Shown here: in pieces, positions 42,613-50,441 of the stretch
Layout of the letters: every line of letters starts with the position of its first letter
Numbering within the stretch: the stretch's first letter is position 1
From: JAYZDK01 sp964604165
GTDB taxonomy: Bacteria > Myxococcota_A > UBA796 > CAJQPC01
Direction: 5' to 3'
Assembly (NCBI GenBank): GCA_964604165.1
Contig: CAZRYF010000012.1
Coordinates: 1-64,000 of the forward strand
Length of the DNA: 64,000 bases
The notes under the pieces: model-generated
Database searches by the model: none
What the model saw: only the letters and a program-made list of their open reading frames with translations
Told to the model about the DNA's origin: nothing
Made by a program: the position numbers and the translations under genes

Positions 42613-43718
42613 GCCGTCTCCTCGTAGTCGCGTTGAAAGAAAGGGGGTTTGACCACTTTGGCCGGGGCAATGCGCCCCCGGACATCCACCTCCAGAGAGG
42701 TGCCCGGGCGGCCATATCCGCGAGCCACATAGCCGAGCGCGATGTTGGTGCCCACGAGGGGGGAGCGGGTTCCACTGGTGATCTCCCCCACAGGCTTCCC
42801 TTCCGCAAGAATCACCTGGTGGGGACGCCCGATGCGACCCTCGATTTCCAGCCCCACCAGCCGTCGCTGAATTCCAGCTTCCTTCTGTGCGACCAGTGCA
42901 TCGCGACCCACAAAAGAGGCCTTGTCCAGCTTGGTAATCCAGCGCAGCCCCGCCTCCAGGGGGGTCGTCTCGTCTGTGATCTCATTGCCATAGAGCACGT
43001 TGCCCGCCTCCAGACGCAGAGTGTCCCGGGCTCCGAGCCCTACCAGGGCCAGGTCATGGGAAGCCCCGGCCGCCAGGATCTGATCCCAGGCGCCTGCCAC
43101 GGAATCGGCAGGGAGAAAGACCTCAAACCCATCTTCCCCGGTGTACCCGGTGCGGGCGATCCAGCAGCCGTCCACTCCAGCAAACGCACCGGGCTGAATC
43201 GCCCCGCGCTTCATCTCCGACACATCCACCGCCGTGAGCTCCGCCACCACCCGCACGCCATGGCGGCCTTGCAGCGCCACCTGGGCCCAAACCGCCCCCT
43301 CATCCACAATGGACACGGTGTCCGGGGCCGGGTTGTGGGCGACCAGCCAGGCAAAGTCCTTGTCCCGGTTACTGGCATTCACACAGACCAGGAAGTCCGC
43401 CTCTCCCAAGCGATACACAAAGACATCGTCCACGATGCCGCCCGCCTCGTTGAGAATCGCCGAATACTGGGACGCGCCAGGGGCCACCTTGCTGGCGTCG
43501 TTGGACAGCAGGTGGTTCAAGGCCTCCTCCGCCCCGCCCCCCCGGACCCGCACCTCGCCCATGTGGGAGACATCAAAGAGCCCCACCCCACGGCGAACCG
43601 CCAGGTGCTCCTGGATGATGCCCGTGTACTGGATGGGCATGTCCCATCCGCCAAAATCGATCATCCGGGCGCCAGCGGCCACGTGGTTCGCATGAAAAGG
43701 CGTGCGCCATAGCGACAT
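42609..43718 (-). CDS. gcvT: Glycine cleavage system T protein (aminomethyltransferase)
   Basis: A 369-residue THF-dependent enzyme that releases ammonia and makes 5,10-methylene-THF. It starts at MSLWRTPFHANHV (43718) with GGGGAGG six bases upstream; 82 further in-frame residues upstream are not homologous. Motifs: FGGWDMPIQYTG, VGLFDVSHMGE, TGYTGEDGFEV and the C-terminal GTRSPLVGTNIALGYV. The product feeds FolD (44311) and the methylene-THF reductase (3929). Confidence 0.97.
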   Translation of the reverse strand: MSLWRTPFHANHVAAGARMIDFGGWDMPIQYTGIIQEHLAVRRGVGLFDVSHMGEVRVRGGGAEEALNHLLSNDASKVAPGASQYSAILNEAGGIVDDVFVYRLGEADFLVCVNASNRDKDFAWLVAHNPAPDTVSIVDEGAVWAQVALQGRHGVRVVAELTAVDVSEMKRGAIQPGAFAGVDGCWIARTGYTGEDGFEVFLPADSVAGAWDQILAAGASHDLALVGLGARDTLRLEAGNVLYGNEITDETTPLEAGLRWITKLDKASFVGRDALVAQKEAGIQRRLVGLEIEGRIGRPHQVILAEGKPVGEITSGTRSPLVGTNIALGYVARGYGRPGTSLEVDVRGRIAPAKVVKPPFFQRDYEETA

Positions 43719-43794
43719 GCTGGCCTCCCCGGGGGGACTGCCCCTATCCCGCCAACGGGATTTCGCAATCGGACCACAAACCCTGGCGAGACCA

Positions 43795-43822
43795 ATTCTA
43801 CCAAGGTATTTGACCCCTCCAA
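43795..43822 (-). promoter_or_regulatory. Candidate promoter of gcvT-gcvH-gcvP
   Basis: On the minus strand, TTGGAG (43822-43817) and TAGAAT (43800-43795) are 16 bases apart, 76 bases before the gcvT start. The -10 is good (five of six) and the -35 weak. The leader does not show the conserved core of a glycine riboswitch. Confidence 0.35.
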
Positions 43823-43830
43823 GGCATCGA

Positions 43831-44325
43831 ATGTTCGGACCAAACCTGCATACCACCGTCAGCATGAAGAACCACCTGGGAGACCTCTGCGGCGGGACCG
43901 TGGAGTGGCTTACCTCTCGGGAGCTGGAAGTGAACGTCGACGGCCACCTGGAGCTTGACGCCAATTGTGAGATGCGAGTCGAGCTTCGGGGACTGCCGGT
44001 GTCGATCTACATCCACGGAACGGTCACAAAGCTGAAAGTGGATGACCTGGGGGAGGCCCAGACCCGTGCGGTCGTTCGCATTGACCACATGCCGGAACTG
44101 GACCGGACCCGCCTGGAGAAGTGGCTCTCCGAGGGGGTGACCGGCGGAACCAGCGCGGATCCTGGCTCCTGGGTCGGCGAGCTCTCCGAGCACCACTCCG
44201 GTGTGGCCCGCAGCACGGGCCGTTCCTCGATTCGATCCGGCCTAAGGGCCGGCCTCGGCATGGTGCCGGACCGCTCCACCTCCGACAACTCCGAAGAGGA
44301 CCCGGACGGTTCAGGCGCCTCGTAG
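43831..44325 (+). CDS. PilZ-like beta-barrel protein
   Basis: A 164-residue cytosolic protein. From residue 20 to about 100 it reads as alternating beta-strands (VEWLTSRELEVNVDG, MRVELRGLPVSIYIHGTVTKLKV, AVVRIDHM) ending in a helix (LDRTRLEKWL), resembling PilZ domains common in myxobacteria. The canonical c-di-GMP motifs RxxxR and D/NxSxxG are not evident, so ligand binding is uncertain. The tail is Ser/Arg-rich and disordered. It is divergent from gcvT and overlaps folD tail to tail by 15 bases. Confidence 0.5.
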   Translation: MFGPNLHTTVSMKNHLGDLCGGTVEWLTSRELEVNVDGHLELDANCEMRVELRGLPVSIYIHGTVTKLKVDDLGEAQTRAVVRIDHMPELDRTRLEKWLSEGVTGGTSADPGSWVGELSEHHSGVARSTGRSSIRSGLRAGLGMVPDRSTSDNSEEDPDGSGAS

Positions 44326-45147
44326 CAAAGCGCTCTTCAAGGTATTCGCCATCAGCATGGCGATGGTCATGGGCCCGACCCCACCAGGAACAGGGGTGAT
44401 CCACCCCGCCCGCCCCGCAGCGGCTTCTGTGTCCACATCTCCACAAAGCGTGCCGTCCTCCAGTCGGTTGATGCCCACATCGATGACCGCTGCGCCCTCC
44501 TTGATCCAGTCTCCACGAACCATGCGGGGCCGCCCCACCGCTGCCACCACCACATCCGCGCGGGCCACCTCACCTGCCAGATCCCGGGTGCGGGAATGAC
44601 ACAAGGTCACCGTGGCATTCTGATGCAAGAGCAAGTGAGCCATGGGCTTGCCCACGATGTCCGATCGGCCAATGACCACGGCGTGCGCACCCTCCAGGGG
44701 GACCTCCGCGTCCTCCAGCAAGCGCATGACGCCCAGGGGCGTGCAAGGCACAAAGCGCGGACGTCCCTGCGCGAGCCGCCCGGCGTTTTCCGGGTGAAAG
44801 CCATCCACGTCCTTGGCCGGGTCCACCGCATCGAGCACCGCCTGGGTGTCCAAATGGGCCGGCAAGGGCAGCTGCACCAGGATCCCGTCGATGACCGGGT
44901 CCCGATTCAGGCTTGCAATACAAGCCAGGAGATCAGCCTGGGAGATCTCCGCGGGCAGGTCGATCTGCCGGTGAAGAAACCCCACGCGGCCAGCCACCAG
45001 GGTCTTTCTACGCACGTAGACCTGGGAGGCGGGATTCTCACCGACCAGCACCACGGCGAGTCCTGGCGGACGCTCCATTGCCTCTACGGCGGGTCGAACC
45101 CGGCCCTGGTTGAGTCGCCTTGCGAGGGCGCGGCCATCCAGCATCAT
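44311..45147 (-). CDS. folD: Methylene-THF dehydrogenase / methenyl-THF cyclohydrolase
   Basis: A 278-residue bifunctional folate enzyme. Seen: YVRRKTLVAGRVGF with the catalytic Lys, DGILVQLPLPAHLD, PAKDVDGFHPEN, the Rossmann motif IGRSDIVGKP and the C-terminal PVPGGVGPMT. It interconverts methylene-, methenyl- and formyl-THF, handling the product of the nearby glycine cleavage system. Two adjacent ATGs (45147 and 45144) are possible; the first overlaps the FmdB stop as ATGA. Confidence 0.96.
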   Translation of the reverse strand: MMLDGRALARRLNQGRVRPAVEAMERPPGLAVVLVGENPASQVYVRRKTLVAGRVGFLHRQIDLPAEISQADLLACIASLNRDPVIDGILVQLPLPAHLDTQAVLDAVDPAKDVDGFHPENAGRLAQGRPRFVPCTPLGVMRLLEDAEVPLEGAHAVVIGRSDIVGKPMAHLLLHQNATVTLCHSRTRDLAGEVARADVVVAAVGRPRMVRGDWIKEGAAVIDVGINRLEDGTLCGDVDTEAAAGRAGWITPVPGGVGPMTIAMLMANTLKSALLRGA

Positions 45148-45612
45148 GTGTCGCTTCCCGAGGACTTGGAGCTGGAGCTGCTCCCGGAGGAGGCACCCTT
45201 GGAGGCACTCCCACCCGCGTCACTGCTGGAGGCACTGCTGGAGGCACTGCTGGAGGCACTGCTGGAGGCACTGCTGGAGGCACTGCTNNNNNNNNNNNNN
45301 NNNNNNNNNNNNNNNNNNNNNNNNNNNNNNNNNNNNNNNNNNNNNNNNNNNNNNNNNNNNNNNNNNNNNNNNNNNNNNNNNNNNNNNGGAGGCCTCGCCG
45401 CCCCCGCCGCCAGAGGCGTCGGAGCCGCTCTTCAGACCATAGTGGTCCTTGTACCAACCCCCACCCTTCAGATGAAAGGTGGTGGCGGATACGAGCTTTC
45501 TCAGGCCCTCGGCATCACAGCTCGGGCACTCGCTCAACAGGGGATCGGACATTTTTTGAAAGTGCTCGAACTGGTGACCACAGGCGGCACAGGCATATTC
45601 GTAGATAGGCAT
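45144..45612 (-). CDS. FmdB-family zinc ribbon protein with Ser-rich repeat tail (contains assembly gap)
   Basis: The N-terminal 75 residues are a classic FmdB/CxxC_CxxC_SSSS regulator: MPIYEYACAACGHQFEHFQ, then CPSC and a Gly-rich stretch, with Cys pairs binding one zinc. The protein then enters 100 Ns. Past the gap, the frame that ends at the TGA overlapping folD reads repeated Ser-Ser-Ala-Ser units and then GSASKGASSGSSSS. Counting through the Ns is one base off frame, so the true gap is not 100 bases. The alternative Cys/Gln-rich reading in another frame is an artefact. The function of the family is a putative regulatory protein. It overlaps folD. Confidence 0.8.
45223..45287. repeat. 12-base tandem repeat running into the gap
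   Basis: CTGCTGGAGGCA is repeated 5.4 times in perfect register up to the first N. In the minus-strand coding frame each unit encodes Ser-Ser-Ala-Ser. The repeat is the likely cause of the assembly break. Confidence 0.95.
45288..45387. other. Assembly gap (100 N)
   Basis: Exactly 100 Ns, a usual placeholder for a gap of unknown size. It interrupts the FmdB-type gene between its Gly-rich stretch and its Ser-rich tail. Confidence 0.99.
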
Positions 45613-45685
45613 ACTGGCGGGTATTAATGCCAATGGAGCTTGGAGCAAGCGCAGTGTCACGGCCCTCCCGGGTTAAAACAAGGTC

Positions 45686-46483
45686 ATGACCTTGTTCCTT
45701 CAACTCTTGGCCCTCGGATGCCTGGCCCTGGCGGCCGGGCTGGCGGGGGGGCTTGCCCTTTGGGCCATGGAGCGAGGCGAACCCATCCGAATCACCCGGG
45801 AAGGCCTCTCTTCCTGGTCCCGGGAGTTCGCGATCCAGGCTCTGAAATACCTCCTGCACCCCCTGGGGTGGATGGAGACGCGCCCCCGGCGGCACTCCTC
45901 CGCGCCGGGCACCCGCACCCCGGTGCTGCTGCTTCCCGGCTACGGGGACAACCACACCCTGTTGGGCCCCATGGGGATCTTCCTGCGGAACAAGGGTTGG
46001 CCCTGGGTGCAGGCCATCAACCACCCCCCCGCCAAGACCGTGCCCGAAATGGCTGCCGGCCTGGCAGGGCGAGTCAGGGAAATGCAGCGCGTGAGCGGCT
46101 CCGAGCAAGTCGATCTCGTGTGCCACTCCATGGGGGGAGTCGTGGCGACCTGGTACCTGAACCACCTGGAAGGTGCACCCCACGTGCGCCGCATGGTGAG
46201 CATCGCCACCCCCTTTGCGGGCACGAAGGTGGCGGTCTTCGGACCCAGGCGCCCCGCCCGCGACCTGCTCCCCACCTCGAGCGTCATGGAGAAGGTCGGC
46301 CTCCCCCCCGTGCCCACCACCGCCATCCAGTCCTCCTTTGATGCGGTGGTGCTACCGCAATCCTCCGCCACTCTTCCAGAGATGGACGCCTACACCAATG
46401 TGACGGTCCACGGACATGGCCACAAGGCCATGTTGTACTCCACCGAGGTCCTGGGGCATATCTGCCGGGCCCTGGAGAACTGA
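45686..46483 (+). CDS. Membrane-anchored alpha/beta-hydrolase (lipase/PGAP1-like)
   Basis: A 265-residue protein with one N-terminal membrane span (LLALGCLALAAGLAGGLALWAM). The hydrolase core has the oxyanion region VLLLPGYGDN, the nucleophile elbow VCHSMGGV (catalytic Ser near 150) and a C-terminal HGHGHKAML holding the likely catalytic His. Triacylglycerol lipases and EstA-like esterases show this pattern. The ATPase gene pair begins three bases after its stop, suggesting a single transcript. Confidence 0.87.
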   Translation: MTLFLQLLALGCLALAAGLAGGLALWAMERGEPIRITREGLSSWSREFAIQALKYLLHPLGWMETRPRRHSSAPGTRTPVLLLPGYGDNHTLLGPMGIFLRNKGWPWVQAINHPPAKTVPEMAAGLAGRVREMQRVSGSEQVDLVCHSMGGVVATWYLNHLEGAPHVRRMVSIATPFAGTKVAVFGPRRPARDLLPTSSVMEKVGLPPVPTTAIQSSFDAVVLPQSSATLPEMDAYTNVTVHGHGHKAMLYSTEVLGHICRALEN

Positions 46484-46485
46484 CC

Positions 46486-47397
46486 ATGAGTCTGCGCGAG
46501 GCGCGTGTGGTGGTGGTCATGGGAAAGGGAGGGGTCGGAAAGACCACCCTCACCGCTGCCCTGGCCCTCAACCGCGCGCGGGAAGGGAAGCGGGTGCTTG
46601 TGGTCGAGGTGGGCGGGTCCTCCCGCTTCAGCGCATTGTTTGGACTTGCGGGCACCTACACCCCCACCCAGGTGACAGACGGTGTCCACGCCATCACTTT
46701 GACCCCCGAGGAGGCCATTGAGGACTTCGTCGTGATTCGACTGAAGCTGAGGTCCCTCTACCACCTTGTGTTCGGCAACCGGGTCATGCGGCCTTTTCTG
46801 GCGGCCGTTCCCGGGCTGCACGACCTCATCCAGTTGGGAAAGGTCTTCTTCGAGGAAGCCCGCACCCACTCCGACGGCTCCTTTGTGTGGGATCAAATTC
46901 TCCTGGATGCCCCCGCCACAGGCCACGGGGTCACCATGCTCCATGCGCCCCGCTCCATGATGGAGCTCACAGGATCGGGGCCGTTTCATGAAAACGCCCG
47001 CGACGTCCACGACCTGTTTTCGGATCCGGCACGCACCAGCCTCGTGGTGGCGGCCCTTCCCGAGGAGCTGGTGGTAAATGAAACCCTGGAGCTGGTCGAT
47101 GGACTGGAGGAGCTCGCGGACCAACTGGTCCTTGGCGTGCTGAACGAGGTGCAACCCGTGTGGGAGTCTCCCTTTTCCCTGGAACGGGCCCAGCCGTTCC
47201 TGGAGGGGCGCGGCATGGATGAGGCCCTGAAGCTTGCGTGGGCAGAGGCTGCCCGTGGTGAGTTGCAGGAGCAGTCCCATACCCGGCTGGTAGAGGGGCT
47301 CGGCTGCCCGGTGGTGGAGCTGCCACTTCTTGAGGTGCGGGATCTTGAAAGGGCTGACCTGGAACACCTGGCATCCTGCCTGGAGCCGAGGCCGTGA
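46486..47397 (+). CDS. ArsA/Get3-family ATPase, canonical subunit
   Basis: A 303-residue P-loop ATPase with the deviant Walker A MGKGGVGKTTL (about 12-22), including the signature Lys that reaches across the dimer. The switch II-type motif is LLDAPATGHG (about 144-153). It lacks the arsenite-binding Cys cluster, so it is better seen as a Get3-like or BagA-like protein than as an arsenic pump. Its stop overlaps the GTG of the second subunit (GTGA), so an equimolar pair is likely. Confidence 0.87.
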   Translation: MSLREARVVVVMGKGGVGKTTLTAALALNRAREGKRVLVVEVGGSSRFSALFGLAGTYTPTQVTDGVHAITLTPEEAIEDFVVIRLKLRSLYHLVFGNRVMRPFLAAVPGLHDLIQLGKVFFEEARTHSDGSFVWDQILLDAPATGHGVTMLHAPRSMMELTGSGPFHENARDVHDLFSDPARTSLVVAALPEELVVNETLELVDGLEELADQLVLGVLNEVQPVWESPFSLERAQPFLEGRGMDEALKLAWAEAARGELQEQSHTRLVEGLGCPVVELPLLEVRDLERADLEHLASCLEPRP

Positions 47398-48515
47398 GCA
47401 CCCGCATCCTCATTTGCTGCGGATCCGGCGGCGTGGGCAAGACTACCTGCTCCGCCGCCCTGGCCCTGGCGCTGGCGCGCCAGGGGCACCGAGTGGCTGC
47501 GCTGACCATCGATCCCTCTCGACGCCTGGCAGACGCCCTGGGGATCTCCAGCTCCGGTGCCCCCGAAGAGGTGCCAGTGGAAGGCGGATCCCTGGATGCC
47601 ATGGTCCTGGATGTCAAGCGCACCTTTGACGGCGTGGTGCGCCGGTTTGCACCCGATCAGACCGTGTGCGACCGCATCCTGGAGAACCGGTACTACGAGT
47701 TCGTCTCGACACGCCTGGCCGGGGCACACGAGTACATGGCCATGGAGCGCCTGTACCAGCTGGTGGAAGAGGGGGAATACGACATCCTGGTCCTGGACAC
47801 CCCGCCGACCCGCAACGCCATGGAGTTCCTGACCGCGCCAAAGCGCATGGCCGGCCTCATGGACGAGGGGGTCATGGGCCGCCTCTCCGCGGCCGGCGGC
47901 GGCCTTGGAATTCGGGTGCTGACCCGGGGTTCCCTCACTGCCCTGAACGCACTCTCCCGCCTGGTAGGCATGGGCACCGTGCGGGAGATCACAGAGTTCT
48001 TCACGCTGTTTCGAGACCTGTGGCAGGGGTTTCGACAGCGCTCCTTGGAGGTGGATCGCCTGCTTCGCAGCGACTCCACCTGCTTCTTGCTGGTGTCGAC
48101 TCCCGCACCCGCCGCCCGAGACGAGGCACGAGACTTCCTGGAGCTGCTCCTGGCGGAGGGGCTGCCTTTCGGCGGGGCGATCCTGAACCGGGTGACCCCC
48201 ATGCCGCAGAATCCTGCCCCGGTCTCACCCGAGCGATTCCCTCCTTGCCCTCACGAGTTCGAGCCCGACGAATGGCTGCGAATCACGGAAGCCATCGCCC
48301 AGGCACCCGTTCGAGCCGCCCGCCGAGCGACCTACGAGGCACAAGCGGTGACCTCCATCGGCGAGCGGGTCCACGGTGCGCCCTGTTGGCACGTGCCACT
48401 CCAGGCAGAGGAAGTGCGTGATCTTCCCGGGCTCGTGGAGCTGGGTGGGTTTCTGGCAGACGCAGCCAGGCAACTCCAGCCCCCTACACCCCAGCGACCT
48501 CGTACCGAACCGTGA
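47394..48515 (+). CDS. ArsA/Get3-family ATPase, variant subunit
   Basis: A 373-residue paralogue of the preceding ATPase. Walker A reads CGSGGVGKTTC: the signature Lys of the deviant P-loop is Ser, while the catalytic Lys and Thr remain. LTIDPSRRLADAL and VLDTPPTRNAMEFL are typical of the family. A heterodimer in which only one partner carries the signature Lys resembles, as I recall it, the mycobacterial Rv3679/Rv3680 pair. Its last 32 bases overlap the VWA lipoprotein gene on the other strand. Confidence 0.87.
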   Translation: MSTRILICCGSGGVGKTTCSAALALALARQGHRVAALTIDPSRRLADALGISSSGAPEEVPVEGGSLDAMVLDVKRTFDGVVRRFAPDQTVCDRILENRYYEFVSTRLAGAHEYMAMERLYQLVEEGEYDILVLDTPPTRNAMEFLTAPKRMAGLMDEGVMGRLSAAGGGLGIRVLTRGSLTALNALSRLVGMGTVREITEFFTLFRDLWQGFRQRSLEVDRLLRSDSTCFLLVSTPAPAARDEARDFLELLLAEGLPFGGAILNRVTPMPQNPAPVSPERFPPCPHEFEPDEWLRITEAIAQAPVRAARRATYEAQAVTSIGERVHGAPCWHVPLQAEEVRDLPGLVELGGFLADAARQLQPPTPQRPRTEP

Positions 48516-49458
48516 TGGACGACCCCCGTGGCGGCACGTAGTCCCCATCGAAACGAATCGTTCGGTACTCCGAGTCATAGTTCCAGCCACTCTCCAGGTC
48601 TTCCAAGATGGAGACATCGCCCAGAGAGACCTCAATCGTGTCCACCACCGCGGCGTACTTCAGCTGAAACACCCGAATGACTCCCGAAACGTTCAACCCA
48701 AGCTCGGTCATCAGCTCGGAGTAGTCAGAGGCGCAGATGTTACGAACAACGCCGCCGGTCTTCTCCGCCACGGTGCGATAGCGCTTGCCAGGCCAGCTCT
48801 CCTCGCATCCCTCTCCCACGTCCATTCCCGCGACCGCTGAGGCCACGACCCGTACGCCGGGTTCCTTCAAGCGCTGGTACGAGTTGATGAACTGCTTGAC
48901 CGACACCAGGTCGTCCCGCTGGTCGTAGCAGGCATTGCCACTTTGACCCGCCAGGGCTTCATTGTCGGAGCAGTCGTCCTCGTCCGAGACGAAGTTGAGC
49001 GCCAGGGTGGCCTCCGGCCGGAGAAAACCGCCGTTCGGGCCGGACATCATCGGCTCCGTGATGGCGTACAGCGCGGCTGAGAGCCCCTTTTCCTTGTCTG
49101 AACCCCCGGTGCCCACCCGCACCCGGTTCCGAAACTCCGTGACATAGTCATCGTCCGGCGTCAGAAACGCGGTCTCCCCCACCATGGCCCCCCGCTGCAG
49201 GTTGTCCAGATCCATGTCGGTGGTGACGACCCCAATGCGGAAGTCAATGTTCGTCTCCTCCAGGTTCACGACAAAGTCGCCGAAGGCATCCGCCAGGCGG
49301 GCCTGCTCCTCGGCCATGGAGGGCGAGTTGTCCACAATCCACAGAATGTCCACCTCGCTGGCGGGCTCCTGGAGAAAGGTGTCCAGCTGCACCCGACGTT
49401 CGATCTGGTGCTCCACGCTGCAGCCGGACAGCCCCAGACCCAACAAGAAGAAGGACAT
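48484..49458 (-). CDS. VWA-domain lipoprotein
   Basis: A 324-residue protein. The ATG at 49458 overlaps the upstream stop (TGATG) and opens the leader MSFFLLGLGLSGC, a lipobox. A von Willebrand A domain follows, with the metal-ion site DNSPSMAEEQ (DxSxS) and later DMDLDNL and SDEDDCSDNEA. The C-terminal 90 residues form a beta-rich extension. VWA lipoproteins with this arrangement are common in Myxococcota and bind proteins through Mg2+. A start 30 bases upstream is in frame but inferior. Confidence 0.85.
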   Translation of the reverse strand: MSFFLLGLGLSGCSVEHQIERRVQLDTFLQEPASEVDILWIVDNSPSMAEEQARLADAFGDFVVNLEETNIDFRIGVVTTDMDLDNLQRGAMVGETAFLTPDDDYVTEFRNRVRVGTGGSDKEKGLSAALYAITEPMMSGPNGGFLRPEATLALNFVSDEDDCSDNEALAGQSGNACYDQRDDLVSVKQFINSYQRLKEPGVRVVASAVAGMDVGEGCEESWPGKRYRTVAEKTGGVVRNICASDYSELMTELGLNVSGVIRVFQLKYAAVVDTIEVSLGDVSILEDLESGWNYDSEYRTIRFDGDYVPPRGSSITVRYEVAGV

Positions 49459-50396
49459 CACGGAATAAACGCCGCCTCGGAAATGCACACACAGTCATAG
49501 GACGGGTCGGTCACCGCCTCCTTTCCCTGCTTTACGCCGGTAACCGTGAGGCGGACCGAGCTCGTGCGCACTGGAGAGAACTCAATGGTCTGCTCCCGGA
49601 TGCTGTTCTTCACGGCAATGTTCTGCTTGCTGCCATCGGAAAAGGCCAGCTCGGCCTGAGTCACCCGGTTGGACTTCATCCACCACATGAGGTCATAGGC
49701 GTTTCCGTTGACCAGGCGCACCTTGGAGACCTGTTGGGGGCTTCCAAAGTCAAACTCCACCCACTCCCCGGTGCCGTCCCCCTCCGCGGACTCGCACCAC
49801 ATGGAGTCCAGCACCCCATCCCACATGTTGGGGGGCTCGTAGCTTCCGTCGCCATCCTCCGGAAGATGCGTGCTGTCCTGCCAGGCCTTCACCTTCACCA
49901 AGGTCTCCGGGGCCCCGTCCAAGAGCTGAATCTCCGAGATCACCGTGTCGTTGAAGGTACTCCCCCTGTAGATGCTCTTGATGCGAAGCCGAACACTTGT
50001 GGTGGTGACCGGTTTTGCGAGAGTGACCAACTCAGGGGTCTTCTCATCCTTCAGGGTCAGGGCTTCCTTTGTGCCATCGGAGAAGGTGATCTCCAGCTCC
50101 TTGACCCGGTTGTGCCGCGTCCAGAAGTCGTGGGTGTACCAGTTGCCGTTCCAGATGCGCAGGGCAGCCACGGTCGTGGGGGCAAGAAAAGACAGGGTCA
50201 CGGTGGTGCCTATTCCCGAGGCGCCTTCCACCCCTTCCACCCAAACGGTGGACTGCTTGGAGTCCAGAAGGTGCTTGGCGTCGTAGGTCACCCCCTCGGT
50301 GGCGGCCAGGGTGCTGGAAGCCTCGACGGCTGCAGGGGTGACCACCGCGGCAAGAGCGCTTGTGGCCAACAGGAAAAAAAACATGAAACCCCCCAA
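49458..50396 (-). CDS. Secreted protein with two discoidin (F5/8C)-like domains
   Basis: A 312-residue exported protein with signal peptide MGGFMFFFLLATSALA. Two similar halves follow, each of discoidin/NADase-type glycan-binding form: HLLDSKQSTVWVEGVEG then RIWNGNWYTHDFWTRHNRVKELEITFSDG, and MWDGVLDSMWCESAEGDG then RLVNGNAYDLMWWMKSNRV. Each has the conserved Trp and NRV/ELxFSDG segments, so it is probably a carbohydrate-binding repeat protein. It is coupled to the VWA lipoprotein and 45 bases from the beta-barrel gene. Confidence 0.8.
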   Translation of the reverse strand: MGGFMFFFLLATSALAAVVTPAAVEASSTLAATEGVTYDAKHLLDSKQSTVWVEGVEGASGIGTTVTLSFLAPTTVAALRIWNGNWYTHDFWTRHNRVKELEITFSDGTKEALTLKDEKTPELVTLAKPVTTTSVRLRIKSIYRGSTFNDTVISEIQLLDGAPETLVKVKAWQDSTHLPEDGDGSYEPPNMWDGVLDSMWCESAEGDGTGEWVEFDFGSPQQVSKVRLVNGNAYDLMWWMKSNRVTQAELAFSDGSKQNIAVKNSIREQTIEFSPVRTSSVRLTVTGVKQGKEAVTDPSYDCVCISEAAFIP

Positions 50397-50441
50397 TGGG
50401 TTCTGTCAGTGATTCTTAGCGGTGAACTCGTACTGTGATCT

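Noticed and set aside
43719..43830. Glycine riboswitch before gcvT
   Set aside because: The leader is only about 110 bases and lacks the conserved glycine-aptamer core; only a weak promoter is visible.
45220..45660. Cys/Gln-rich tail reading across the N gap
   Set aside because: Frame through a placeholder gap is meaningless; the frame ending at the TGA overlapping folD gives the expected Ser-rich FmdB tail.
46486..48515. Arsenic-resistance locus
   Set aside because: Two ArsA-like ATPases are present, but no ArsB, ArsC, ArsR or arsenite Cys cluster was found nearby.
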